Source: Tolypeutes matacus (Eukaryota > Chordata > Mammalia > Cingulata > Chlamyphoridae). Taken from it: 64,000 bases of DNA. Of this stretch, positions 33,601-41,741 are shown in pieces. The translations under genes were made by a program, and so were the position numbers. Each line of letters starts with the position of its first letter. Within the stretch, counting starts at the first letter, position 1. A model generated the notes under the pieces. It saw only the letters and a program-made list of their open reading frames with translations. It did not search any database and was not told where the DNA came from. The stretch covers positions 1,372,029-1,436,028 of the forward strand of contig JAKSZT010054308.1 in the NCBI GenBank assembly GCA_026826555.1, given 5' to 3'.

Positions 33601-33989
33601 AAAGGCCAACACCACACTCCCATCTGCACAGACAGACACAGTACTTTTGCTTACCTAGTCACACACACGCACACCCCAGACAAGAAGAACCGGAACCATT
33701 TACACACGCAGTCACTCACACCCTTCTCCACAATCACACTTGTGGTCCCATTATCGCACCAGCAATATGGCCTCACATACACAGCGTCCCGCAACCACTC
33801 TTACTTAGAGTCTCAGTCCCGCAGACACCCACCTACCTTAAGCAGGTGCGGCAACTGCTGAGTGGCCAGCTCCTTAAACTCATTGACGCTGAGGCTGCTC
33901 TTCCGGCCCTTCCGCCCCACAAAGGTGAAAAAGGTGGTGACCACCGTCTCAATGGCGGCCTCCAGTTCAGTCAATGACTCGGCTGCCAT
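19886..33989 (-). CDS. S100A13: S100A13, protein for non-classical export of FGF1 and IL-1alpha
   Basis: Two coding exons 13.8 kb apart give 94 residues: 33989-33837 (residues 1-51, [16 protein letters not shown]... to PHLLK, donor GTAGGT) and 20017-19886 (residues 52-94, [14 protein letters not shown]... to FQKK, stop TAA). The intron is phase 0. The C-terminal EF loop is intact at residues 64-75 ([12 protein letters not shown]), and the N-terminal S100 loop follows [15 protein letters not shown]. The protein dimerises, binds Ca2+ and Cu2+, and helps carry leaderless FGF1 and IL-1alpha out of stressed cells. Human and mouse proteins have 98 residues. Here the tail after ELAKE reads KALEFQKK, four residues shorter and with fewer basic residues than the basic tail of other mammals. 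The frame is otherwise intact and the splice sites are consensus. The intron is swollen by nested transposons. Confidence 0.96.
20018..21119. other. S100A13 intron, proximal part without a gene
   Basis: Intronic DNA. Around 20640-21060 the sequence is A-rich and may be a decayed LINE, but I cannot name it. No exon is seen. Confidence 0.4.
21120..21325 (+). repeat. L2 LINE 3' end
   Basis: CACTGTAATCCCAGTGCCTA, TGTCTGGCACATAACAGGTG and GATGCTCAATAAATATGGAT are the familiar 3' terminal blocks of L2, partly duplicated here. Confidence 0.7.
21330..21475 (-). repeat. MIR SINE, minus strand
   Basis: The plus strand shows TTTTACAGATGAGAAAATTA, a GATTAAATAACTAACCAAG block and GCATTTGAACCTAGAATATC, which is the reverse complement of MIR. 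Confidence 0.65.
21652..21838 (+). repeat. DAS-type SINE
   Basis: A single tRNA-like head (GGGAAGCGGCTGTGGCTCAA; B box GGTTCGGTTCCC), a unique middle with GTGGTTGGCTGACCCAGCGA, and an (AAAT)n/AATCTTT/poly-A tail. AAAATCTTTTAGG on both sides is the target duplication. Confidence 0.92.
22125..22240 (-). mobile_element. Tigger1-like DNA transposon, terminal part
   Basis: A CTGGCATAC terminus preceded by TA starts this segment, followed by a GGTTCCAGACAACCACAATG block and an AATAAAGCGAGTCACGTGAA block. These are diagnostic of Tigger1 ends. The element is cut by a LINE-1 insertion and resumes at 28999. Its transposase lies on the minus strand. Confidence 0.85.
22448..22632 (+). repeat. DAS-type SINE inside LINE-1 5' region
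   Basis: Near-identical to the element at 21652, with a perfect target duplication AAAAGCGCCAGCTG. Its low divergence suggests a young insertion. Confidence 0.92.
23635..24073 (+). repeat. Dimeric tRNA-derived SINE, second subtype
   Basis: Unit 1 has GGCGTCCGTCTGCCATATGG and B box GGTTCGATCCCC. After an AT microsatellite and a spacer, unit 2 has GCTGCGGTGGCGCAGGCGGC and GGATCGAATCCTGG. The tail is AAATAAATCTTT plus poly-A. The target repeat is AAGACATTGAGT/AAGACATTGAGT. Confidence 0.9.
24210..24644 (+). repeat. Dimeric tRNA-derived SINE in LINE-1 ORF1
   Basis: Two tRNA-like units (heads near 24210 and 24437) with a long (AAAT)n tail at about 24571-24617. It sits directly after an ACACATTAGAGG target sequence. 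Confidence 0.88.
24655..24765 (+). repeat. Short tRNA-derived SINE
   Basis: The GGAGCAGATGTGGTTCAAGT head, a B-box-like GTTTAATCCCCGG, then poly-A. It follows a second copy of ACATTAGAGG. Confidence 0.82.
24786..24893 (+). repeat. Short tRNA-derived SINE
   Basis: The GGAGCTGATGTGGCTCAATG head, B box GGTTCAATCCCC, then poly-A, followed by a further CACATTAGAGG before LINE-1 sequence resumes. Confidence 0.82.
25157..25552 (+). pseudogene. LINE-1 ORF1 C-terminal remnant
   Basis: A 131-codon open stretch carries the ORF1 RNA-binding and C-terminal domain signature. The visible motifs include [36 protein letters not shown] and [12 protein letters not shown]. The upstream coiled-coil part is broken by SINEs, so it cannot make a full ORF1 protein. 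Confidence 0.85.
25701..25950 (+). repeat. DAS-type SINE between LINE-1 ORF1 and ORF2
   Basis: The AAGTGGCTGTGGCTCAATTG head and B box GGTTCAATTCCC. It is longer than the 21652 subtype, with a GGAGACACAGAAAAATGCAA middle block. AAAAAATCTATTTACA flanks both sides. Confidence 0.9.
26801..27146 (-). repeat. Dimeric tRNA-derived SINE, minus strand
   Basis: The plus strand starts with a T18 run and AGATTTATTTTATTTC, and ends at CCACATCCACTTCCCC. CAAAGGCAGTCTT on both sides is the target duplication. It interrupts LINE-1 ORF2 between endonuclease and reverse transcriptase. Confidence 0.9.
27546..28391 (+). pseudogene. LINE-1 ORF2 reverse-transcriptase remnant
   Basis: Reverse-transcriptase blocks are readable: [63 protein letters not shown], then after a frame break [19 protein letters not shown] and the FADD catalytic motif (about residue 79 of the 28134 frame). 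A stop near 28122 and a second after FADDMIPHL disable it. Confidence 0.9.
28745..28989 (+). repeat. Foreign 3' tail of the LINE-1 copy
   Basis: LINE-1 ORF2 homology stops near 28745. It is followed by GGATAAAGTAAATAAATAAA (a dimeric-SINE tail), about 190 bases of unplaced sequence, and a poly-A stretch just before the target duplication at 28990. Confidence 0.65.
28999..31426 (-). mobile_element. Tigger1-like DNA transposon, main body
   Basis: It resumes at GTGTACACTATACTGTAGTC, exactly where the first segment stopped. It ends at AAACGCAATATCCAAAAAGC and a decayed terminal inverted repeat (ATACACTG). Together with 22125-22240 and without insertions it is about 2.4 kb, the length of a full Tigger1. 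The minus strand encodes a dead pogo-type transposase in pieces: the N-terminal helix-turn-helix part (31132-30674, [18 protein letters not shown]), a catalytic segment (30263-30069, [11 protein letters not shown]) and the C-terminus (29454-29221). Confidence 0.9.
29709..29903 (-). repeat. DAS-type SINE inserted in Tigger, minus strand
   Basis: The plus strand begins with a T-run and AGATTTTATTTATTTATTCA and ends at CCACAGCCGCTTCCC. CATGAATATTCTT on both sides is the target duplication. It interrupts the transposase remnant. Confidence 0.92.
31427..32240. other. S100A13 intron, no gene seen
   Basis: AT-rich intronic DNA with a (CA)n tract at about 32105-32127 and a second at 32135-32148. No exon is recognised. 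Confidence 0.45.
32241..33080 (+). repeat. L2/CR1-type LINE remnant
   Basis: Within 32632-32988 one frame reads [20 protein letters not shown], a decayed form of the G-PQGSVLGP-F-LY reverse-transcriptase motif of L2/CR1 LINEs. Flanking sequence is compatible. It is split by a GAAA-rich tract at about 32445-32510. Confidence 0.6.
33081..33836. other. S100A13 intron next to the first coding exon
   Basis: No repeat family or additional exon is recognised. Scattered CACA-rich patches lie at about 33655-33790. Confidence 0.4.
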
Positions 33990-34030
33990 CAGGACCCTGG
34001 TCCTGGGGCTGCTGTCCTCACGGGGCTGAC
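33837..34030 (-). other. S100A13: S100A13 exon with start codon
   Basis: A CCCCAG/GTCAGC acceptor opens this exon at 34030, giving 41 untranslated bases before the ATG at 33989-33987. The in-frame context and the match to family N-termini decide the start. Confidence 0.75.
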
Positions 34031-34924
34031 CTGGGGAATGGGAAAGGGGCAGAGAGGGATAGTCAGGGAGCCCGGGATCTAGGAGGAGGCCAGAGTGGCC
34101 CCTCAGGCCTCTGCATGGAGGATGGATTCCAGGGAAGGAAGGAGGGGGCAGGGATTGAGCCTGGGGCAGGAGACCAGGCAACAGTATCTCAGTGGGGGAG
34201 GAAGGGTTTTCATTTCCAGAAACCTCTTCCTCAAGAGGTTTCACAGTCTGGGGGTCCTTTTAAGTCTCTATGTCTTAGGGACCCTTCTGTGGTCAGTCTG
34301 GAGACTCCTCTGTGGGCGGCTCAGTCTGGCGACCTCTCTGTGGAGCATTCCCTCTGTGGGGTTTGTTTGTCCCAGGGACCTCCTCTTGGAGTCTCTCACC
34401 CAGCCACAAAGGGTCATGAGGTTGTTTGTCGCCGATGTTTGTGTTTCTGGGAATCCACACACACCCTCTGACCACTCGTCCCAGCAGAGAATCCCCAGGG
34501 TCTGGCAAATGTCCAGCTATGGTCAGGACTGGCTCAGTCCTTCTACTCTTTTCCCCACTCCCGCCTCCCTGTCAGGCACAAAGCGCTGGGGCAGCTGGGC
34601 CAAAGGCTGAGCGGAGGACCCCACAAACCCTCCTCTCTCCTGTCTCCAGCTACAGAGGTCCTGGACGCGACTTTGCTGGCTCTGGCACCCAGAAGGGCTT
34701 GGGAGCAGAGGGTATGGCACTCTGCTCCCGGGGGGAGGGGGGCCGGGCTAAAGGAAGGGGGCTTGCCCCTCCCTCTCCCATGCATCCGCAGCACCCTCCA
34801 GCTACCCCTGCAGGGGTTGGTGCTTGCTGTCTCAAACCCACTTCCTGAATCCCCGTCTGAGATGGCTCCTGGGAAGAGACCTGGAACTCCGGGTTCCCGG
34901 GAGAGTTAGGGGGCTGCGACTCAC

Positions 34925-34945
34925 CGGGCAAAGAGACGGGGTGCA
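34925..34945 (-). other. S100A13: Candidate S100A13 untranslated exon 1
   Basis: A consensus donor (TTTGCCCG/GTGAGTCG) at 34925 lies about 45 bases downstream of a TATA box, in the right orientation for S100A13. The start point is estimated at about 34945. Other mammals use several S100A13 promoters, so this may be one of several. Confidence 0.5.
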
Positions 34946-34970
34946 GAGAGCAGGAGCCACGGAGCTGAGG

Positions 34971-34976
34971 TTTATA
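34971..34976 (-). promoter_or_regulatory. S100A13: Candidate S100A13 TATA box
   Basis: TATAAA on the minus strand, within GGGCGCTTATAAACCTCAG, is the right distance from the candidate first exon. Confidence 0.5.
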
Positions 34977-37813
34977 AGCGCCCGGGGAGGAAGGAGCGGC
35001 TTCCAAGCCCAGAGGTGTCGAGTTTCCGCCGGTACCGCCCAGTCACGCCTCTTGTCCGGAGCAGTCAGCCTGGAACCCAGCTGCCCCCTCAACCCAGCCC
35101 CACCGGCGCCCCCACTTGGCCCACTCTGGGCTGCCTGGACAGATCGCGCCCAGCGGGGGTCCTATCCCTCCCACTCCCTGCAGCCTGCGAAGCTCCCCGC
35201 CCCCCTATCTAATCAGGAGTTGCGGATGTTGAAGCGGGGAACTGACCACTGAAAGAACCAACCAAGGGAGCTCAGGGAGACCCCATCAGAGAAACACCAC
35301 AAAGGGCCCCTCAGAATGAGACCCCACAAAAAAGGGGTCCAGACTGACCCCCAAAGAGGAGTCCCCGGATTGAATCTCTCAGTGGGGTCACAGAACAAAA
35401 CCCACTAGGGAGACTCCCAAGACTAAATTACTCAGGGGACACCGGGGGCCAGCTGCAGGAGCTACACAGCCAAGTTGGGGTTGAGACCGGACAGCGTCTC
35501 TCCCAGGACCTCCTTTCCCACCTCCCTTCCTCCCACGCTCCCGCCTACTGGTGCCAACAAGGGAGAAGGGGAGCAAACCAAGGCTGGAGAAGACACAGGG
35601 CAGCCTGTTCCAGCCTGGGAGACAGAGGGCGCCTCTGTCCACTCCTGGCCCCTTGCCCTACTGGGTGTCTGTCTGTGAAGGGGTGGAGCCGCCAGGGAGG
35701 GGGGTGATCCGGAGAAGGCCGACTGAAGACAGGTCTCCTCACACAGCTCCTGTAGCCACATTAGCAGCCTCGTCTGTCCAGAACCTGCTCTCATCTCAAG
35801 CCCAGGCCGACTGTGAGTATCCTGATCCATTTGGGCTAGGTCCCAGCCCAGGCCAGCTTGGGGGGTAGAGGGCTTCAGAGGGGCTCCAAGAGTCTGGGGG
35901 TAATGACATTGTGGCATCCTGGACCTCCTGGTCCAGGAGGAGTTAACCAGGGTATCAGCAGACTGGGGTTTGGGGGAAACAAGGTTTGGAAGGTGGTGAG
36001 AAGAGGCCAGTAAGGGAGATCTGGGAGCTCAATAAATGAGGAAGCCAGTGGGGAACCCCGCCACGGAGCTTCCAGGCAACCAGGTCTTCCCACGAAGGAG
36101 CCCTCAAGTGCCCTCCCAAGACTCCCTCAATCGCCCAGGTGCTGGGGTGGGCACCCAGCCCTCACCTTGCTTCCAGCGGGGTAAAAATAAGAGAGCAGAT
36201 AGAACAGCTGCTTCTGCCCCTTCAGTTTCTGCCACCCTCACCCACTCCTGCCAAGAGCTCAGGTCCCAGGGAAATCTGGAGGTGACAGAGCGTGGATCTT
36301 GTGATATCAGAAAGAAGGGGTACTAGGGTGTTGTACCCACTCCCAACTCTACCTTCACATGCCCTCCCCTTTCTCCTACTCCCCTTCTCAGCCCAGAATT
36401 CCAGACTCCTCTTTCTCCCAATTGTTTCCTCTTGGTTTTCTCATCTCTACCCACCCCCACACCCCCAAAGAGGTCCTCTCGGAACTGCCCCCGCACAAAA
36501 TCCCAGGCTTCTGGAGGGCTCCAGGCAACCTCTAGGTGCCCATCCTGGATGAGGCTGGTAACTGAACCACCAGAACCCCTCCCTCACCTGCCCCCTTATC
36601 CTCTCCATCAACCTCAGCTTGGGTTCCATCTCTTCTGTGTCTCTGTGACAAATGCTTCTCATGTCCGGAGTTCAGGTGACACTCACAAGGGCCCCATTGA
36701 AGAGTTGGGATGTCATCCGATCAGGGCCCATTGTCCAGCCCCCCAGCCCTGGGAAGGATGGGGACACCTGATCTGAGACACCTGAGATGCCCTGTGAGGC
36801 CATGGAGGGGCGATTGTCCCAGAGCCAAAGGAAAGAGGCCCACTGGCTTGTCAGTCTCCTCTCCCCAGCCCTCTCCTCAACAGGTCCCTCCATTCTTCTC
36901 CTTCTCTCTCCCAGCCCCTTGAACTCAAAGGACCTCATGCATTGAGCCTTTATCTTCCCCAATATATGCCAGCCCCAGTCCCCCTGCTCCCACTATCCCT
37001 ACATCAACCAGGCCAGGCCTGGGGAACAAGGCCCTACAGGTCTCCCCTCCCCCTCTCTGGGAGCCCTGGCTCCAGGGATAAGGCTCAGACATTCACTCTC
37101 CATTCCCACTCATCCACCCAAGGAAGGGCTGATTCAGCAGAGAAGCAAAGAAGCTAAACTGGAGGCAATGAGAGGCACACCTCAGGGAAGTCAGAATGAC
37201 AAGTTCAGGGGAGAAGAGTTGAGGGACCTGGGGGGACCTTCCCCCAGGCTGCTGATAGGAAGCTTAGTAGCAGTGAGAACTACCACCACCACCACCAGGA
37301 AGCCTTGGGCCACTCACTTGGACTGCCACCCTCTCCATTCAGGCTCACCGAGGGCACCCCACTGAAGCTTTGCTAGGGGTGGGCAACAGAGTCAAGACTG
37401 TGAAGAAAAACCCAGCCCACCGTCCCCAACAGCAGAGCTTGGCTATGCTGGGCAAATGAGGTTGGTTCTGGGTAAAAATAGATGCAGAAGCCTGGCCAGG
37501 TCCTGTGACCACCCCTGCCTGCCCCACCCTCCTCAGTCTGTGCCCAGGCAGCCAGAAACCACTGCAGGCCTCTAGAGCCAGCCAGGCCACTCACTTTACC
37601 TCCATGCCCCAAACCCTGACTCACTCTAGCTGGAGTATGGATTGAGGAACACAGACAGTAGGTCTGGATTTAGGTCGGTTTGGGTTTTCCCCACTATAAA
37701 ATCTCAGTAAAAGATAAAATTGCTGTGGGACACCCCTCACCCAAACCCCAGATGCCCTGGGCCTGGTCCCCAGCTCACTTCCACGGTGGGGCATGTATAG
37801 GTGAGCTGCCGCA
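34977..37813. other. S100A13-S100A1 divergent intergenic region
   Basis: The two genes point away from each other across 2.9 kb. In other mammals S100A1 has an untranslated first exon here. I could not place it with confidence. The sequence is GC-rich with a (CAC)n tract at about 37281-37298, and a CTATAAAATC at 37690-37699 could be a TATA box for a start within 120 bases of the S100A1 ATG. Confidence 0.4.
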
Positions 37814-39090
37814 ATGGGCTCTGAGCTGGAGACGGCCATGGAGACTCTCATCAACGTGTTCCACACCCACTCGGGCAAGGAGGGGGACAAGTACAAGCTG
37901 AGCAAGAAGGAGCTGAAAGAGCTGCTGCAGACGGAGCTCTCTGGCTTCCTGGACGTGAGCACTGGGCGGGGGTGGGCAAGGGGAGGAGGAATGGGTGGGC
38001 ACACATCTCCAGGCTCCTTTACTCCTCCTGGTTCCGCTTCTAATGCCCTGGTTTATTAATCACCTCTTAAGTACTAGGCCCTGTGCAGATGCATCAGTAA
38101 CCAGGCTCAGTCTAGAAGGGAAAGACTGACACTTAGAAGTAAACTATGAACTCCAGGAAGTACAAGAGCCCTAACAGAAGTACCAGAAAGGGTATGGGAG
38201 AACATTAACCTGATTGGATTGGGACAGCTTCTCCAAAAAGATGGCACTTGAGCCATGGATTTCCATTGGAAGGTTATTGGAGGCAAATGAAGACATTTTA
38301 GAAAGTGGTATCAACATGAATAAAAGCATGGGAGAAGGAAAGAACACGGATCATGCTCAGTAGTTTAATTTGACTAGAGTAAAGGATGTAGAAAATTAGG
38401 CAGCAAATGCTAAGAGGGGCCATATAGTAAAAGAGAAGCCTCAGGATACAATAGAAAGTACACATTTTATTTACTTATTTACTTACTTACTTAATGGTGT
38501 ATAGCCTTTGACGTTTGATTAGAACTACATTCAAATTCTGACCTGACCACTTTCTAGCTATGTGACTGGCACCATGCTTAACCACTGAATGTCAAATTGT
38601 TTCTTCTCAAAACTGGGAATAATGAAACCCTACCTCAAATTATTTTTGTGAGAATTAAATTAGATAATGCCTATAAAGCAACTAGCATTGTGCTTGGCTT
38701 GTTGTAGGCACTCAACAGATGGTAATTGATCCTAATATTATTACTCTGCCATGTGGAGGAGCCGATTTTGTAAGCAATAGGAGCTCATGAGTGTTTGAGT
38801 TTTGAGGGGAGCAGAGTCATCCCCTTAGGTGTAGTTCTCCCTCCTGCTTATCTCTGCCTCCTTCTTAACAACCCTCCTTACCCCAAATTCAGTGTTAGGT
38901 ACCTAGACACATTACACCACTGCCTCTCCCTTTCCTCCCTCGGCAGGCCCAGAAGGATGCGGATGCAGTGGACAAGGTGATGAAGGAGCTAGACGAGAAC
39001 GGAGATGGAGAGGTGGACTTCCAGGAGTACGTGGTGCTGGTGGCCGCTCTCACAGTGGCCTGTAACAACTTCTTCTGGGAGAGCAGCTGA
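37814..39090 (+). CDS. S100A1: S100A1, calcium sensor of heart and muscle
   Basis: Two coding exons give 94 residues, as in human: 37814-37954 (residues 1-47, [16 protein letters not shown]... to GFLD, donor GTGAGC) and 38947-39090 (residues 48-94, [12 protein letters not shown]... to FFWESS, stop TGA, acceptor CAG). The intron is phase 0 and 992 bases. The S100-type N-terminal loop (about 20-33, [14 protein letters not shown]) and the canonical C-terminal loop (63-74, [12 protein letters not shown]) both look functional. Cys86, the known S-glutathionylation and S-nitrosylation site of the family, is present in VACNNFFW. S100A1 homodimers bind RyR, SERCA2a/phospholamban, titin and other targets in a Ca2+-dependent way. 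The protein is nearly identical to human, differing by A52 in place of V and S in the last residues. Confidence 0.98.
38500..38740 (+). repeat. MIR SINE in the S100A1 intron
   Basis: The CTTTCTAGCTATGTGACTGG block, AATTGTTTCTTCTCAAAACT block and CACTCAACAGATGGTAATTG end are in MIR order. A (TTAC)n tract precedes it at 38466-38492. Confidence 0.75.
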
Positions 39091-39243
39091 GCAGACAGCC
39101 CCAGTGGGCAGTGCCCTTGCCCTCCACCCTGGCAGATCTGCCCCTTCACTCGGCTTTCCTTTCACCCCCTTTTCCATCCCCATGTTCCCCCTCCCCACAT
39201 CAAGGGCACAAGAGTAGTGGGCCAGGCCTGCGACAACGCTTTG

Positions 39244-39249
39244 ATTAAA
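39244..39249 (+). terminator. S100A1: S100A1 polyadenylation signal
   Basis: ATTAAA, the common variant signal, lies 154 bases after the stop codon and is followed by a T/G-rich stretch near 39280. Cleavage is expected around 39265. Confidence 0.65.
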
Positions 39250-39269
39250 GGCTCCTCTCTGGCCTGCCA

Positions 39270-40380
39270 CCCACTGTCTGTCTCCTCTGCGGTCCTGATG
39301 TGGGTGAAGTGAGTGAAAGCTGTTCACTTCCAACTCATCTTGTTTGGGGAGGGGCCTTACTTGGGAAGTCTTATTCCAGGAAAAACTCACGTACATTAGA
39401 TCTTTCTACTTGAGGAATGCTCAAGGCCCAGGAATGTGGGGTTGTAAGTTTCCAGGTGGAAGTTGGAGAAACATCAGCTTCTAAGCTATAAAGCCAGAAG
39501 AATCTCTCCTCAACACTCAAGAATATTTACTGAGAACCAACCATGAGCTAGTTGTTGTGTAGGAACAGGGGACACAACAAAACACAATCCCTATCCTTAC
39601 CGGACTTTAGCCATGTAAATTCTAAACACCTGTGTGTTTATGCCATTAAACACATACCCAAGTTCTAAGAAGGATAATAAAAGGGTCCTGATGAGTGCAT
39701 ATGGGGTGAAGGAAGAGACTGGAGTTCCTTCACTCATTCCTCAAACATTTGAGCACTTTAATACGTACCCAAGCATAAGAAAAATCCTATAGGTCTGTGG
39801 ATGACAGGTCTGGACGGCAGGTGGAGTGGAGTGGGAGGGCATGGAAGGGGGAGCAGGGACGCAAAAGTCTCCCCAAATAAGGATTCAACAATACTCAAGC
39901 CAAGTTAGCTAGGGAAAGAAGTGGAGAGGACAACACCCACCGGCGGTGGTGGCTGGCACGGGGTCGGGCAGGGGTATGCTACCAGCACTGGCCTCCCGGC
40001 CTTGACTAGGGCGTTCGTGGCACTTCTCAATTCTCTGAACAGGGCGACTGGGAGGAAGAAGTCAGAGTAAATCCCCCGGGTTCGGTGGTCCTGGTTTCTC
40101 GAGGGAAAGCTCGCGTAAATATTTTTCGATGGTCTACCTCAACTGAGAAGGGGACGAGGGAATACTTTTCCTTCCATCTGGGCAGAGTCCGTTCTCAGCG
40201 ACGCAGATAATGAATGCCTCCAAAAGGTTACAGTTCCAAGCCGCAACGCCGCCACAAACGTAAACCCTCCTACGCGCCAATTCCAACGCCATTGGCCACG
40301 CCCCTCCGCGGTCGGAGCGCCGCGCGAAACACAAACATGCCTTTACAAAAGCCCCGCCTTCTCGCCCAGGCTCCGCCCCT
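39270..40380. other. S100A1-CHTOP intergenic region
   Basis: No gene is seen. CpG density rises from about 39930 onward into the CHTOP promoter. Confidence 0.5.
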
Positions 40381-40386
40381 GGTCCC

Positions 40387-40510
40387 GCGCAGGCGTAGCA
40401 CCAATCTTTCCCGCCCACCGGTTGTGCGCAGATATGACGTCTGACGTAATGGCGTCGACGCCATTTTAGCCGGCCCCACTCCGCACTAGGCGTGACGGCC
40501 ATTTTGTTTC
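40387..40510 (+). promoter_or_regulatory. CHTOP: CHTOP core promoter (CpG island)
   Basis: TATA-less, CpG-rich DNA with an NRF1-like GCGCAGGCG (40387-40395), a CCAAT box (40401-40405), two ATF/CREB-type TGACGT cores (40435-40440 and 40442-40447) and three YY1-like motifs: the ATGGCG/CGCCAT pair within the palindrome 40448-40465 and GCCATTTT at 40499-40506. This mix is typical of housekeeping promoters. Site calls are by motif only. Confidence 0.7.
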
Positions 40511-40776
40511 CGACGCCGAGCGGGAGTTGGCGGCAGCTGTGGTGGCACAGACCAAAGGGAGGAAAAGGCAAGCCAGGCGAGCAGACTGACCGGCCGACCA
40601 AACAGCTAACCAACAACAACGAACTAACCTAGCAACCCACCGCTTACGTATCTAACCAACTGCCCACCAAGTTAACCCGAGCTCCCCCACCGTCAACTCA
40701 GGTTCGGCCGGTTCCCGGCCTGCCTGCTCAGCCGTGGTGGCAGCCCCGGGAGGAGCACTGGCGTCCGTTTCTTTCG
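40490..40776 (+). other. CHTOP: CHTOP untranslated exon 1 (approximate)
   Basis: The sequence downstream of the promoter motifs lacks an open frame joined to CHTOP. It ends at a plausible donor, TTTCG/GTGCGT, at 40776. Both ends are estimates, since CHTOP has an untranslated first exon in other mammals. Confidence 0.5.
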
Positions 40777-41284
40777 GTGCGTTTCTGCGATAAGTAGGAG
40801 AGGGAAGAGTCTTCAGGAGCGGAAAGGACCGGCGGACGCGGAGTGGGGGGTAGTGAGATGTGGGAGAAGTTAAGACGTGAGTTTGCAGCGTGGAGGCCCC
40901 AGGGAGGGGGCGGAGCCCCGGAGGAGGAAGTGGGGGGAGGGTTGGAACTGGAAAATGGTGGCGGGGTTGATGGAGAAGGTTTGGGATACGATACGGGGTG
41001 GAAAAAAAAGATCATTGGCGGGTTGAGTGAAGTTGGACGTCTTGACAGGACTTTGAGATGATAGGGAGATGAAATGAGAACCACGGGGCTTTGGGGAACG
41101 TTGGAAACTAATGAGGATTTTAGGGTTAAATTTTGTAAAGGGGTCTCGGGGAGCCAACTTCCCGGTGAAAGCCCATTTAAGAAGCCCTTGCTACCCCACA
41201 GGTCCCTAGTTCCTTACTATGTTCCCTTCTTGATTTTAGAGTCGAAAGCCAATGTTGAAACCAGTCATACCAGTATCTTCCCTC

Positions 41285-41465
41285 TAGATGAGTAATTCTC
41301 AGCTTTGGCTGCACCTAGATAGCCTTCCCTTTCTCTCACCCCCCCCATTGCTGATCCCCAGAGCCCATGCTCAGAGCTTGTGGTTTAATTAGGACCAGGC
41401 TTCTGGGGGGTTGTTATTGTTTTTAACACCCTGGGTAAGTTATATGCAGGTTGAGAAAGACTACT
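41285..41465. repeat. MER5A-like hAT element
   Basis: The opening AGTAATTCTCAGCTTTGGCT and closing GGTTGAGAAAGACTAC are imperfect inverted repeats, with a CTGATCCCCAGAGCCCATG core, resembling the short non-autonomous hAT element MER5A. It lies in CHTOP intron 1. Confidence 0.5.
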
Positions 41466-41741
41466 CTAGATTAAAAGCCAAACTTAAACTTCTTTAACCA
41501 TCTTTGGTTCTGCCATTTTTTTTTTGGAGCCTTGGCAAATATGTTTTGTCTTGGCCTTGAACTTTTGATAGTTAGAGGTAACTGACTTATAAAGGGAAGC
41601 ACCTGAAATGGGGTTTGATAGGATTTTCTAATAGTCAGTGATACAGACCTTTTCATTCATTGTTGAGTTGGGCTCTTGTAGATATGAGATGGCCGTTATG
41701 CTCATTCTGTCTATTGTCCTCTAGATTCTCGGGATTTGAAG

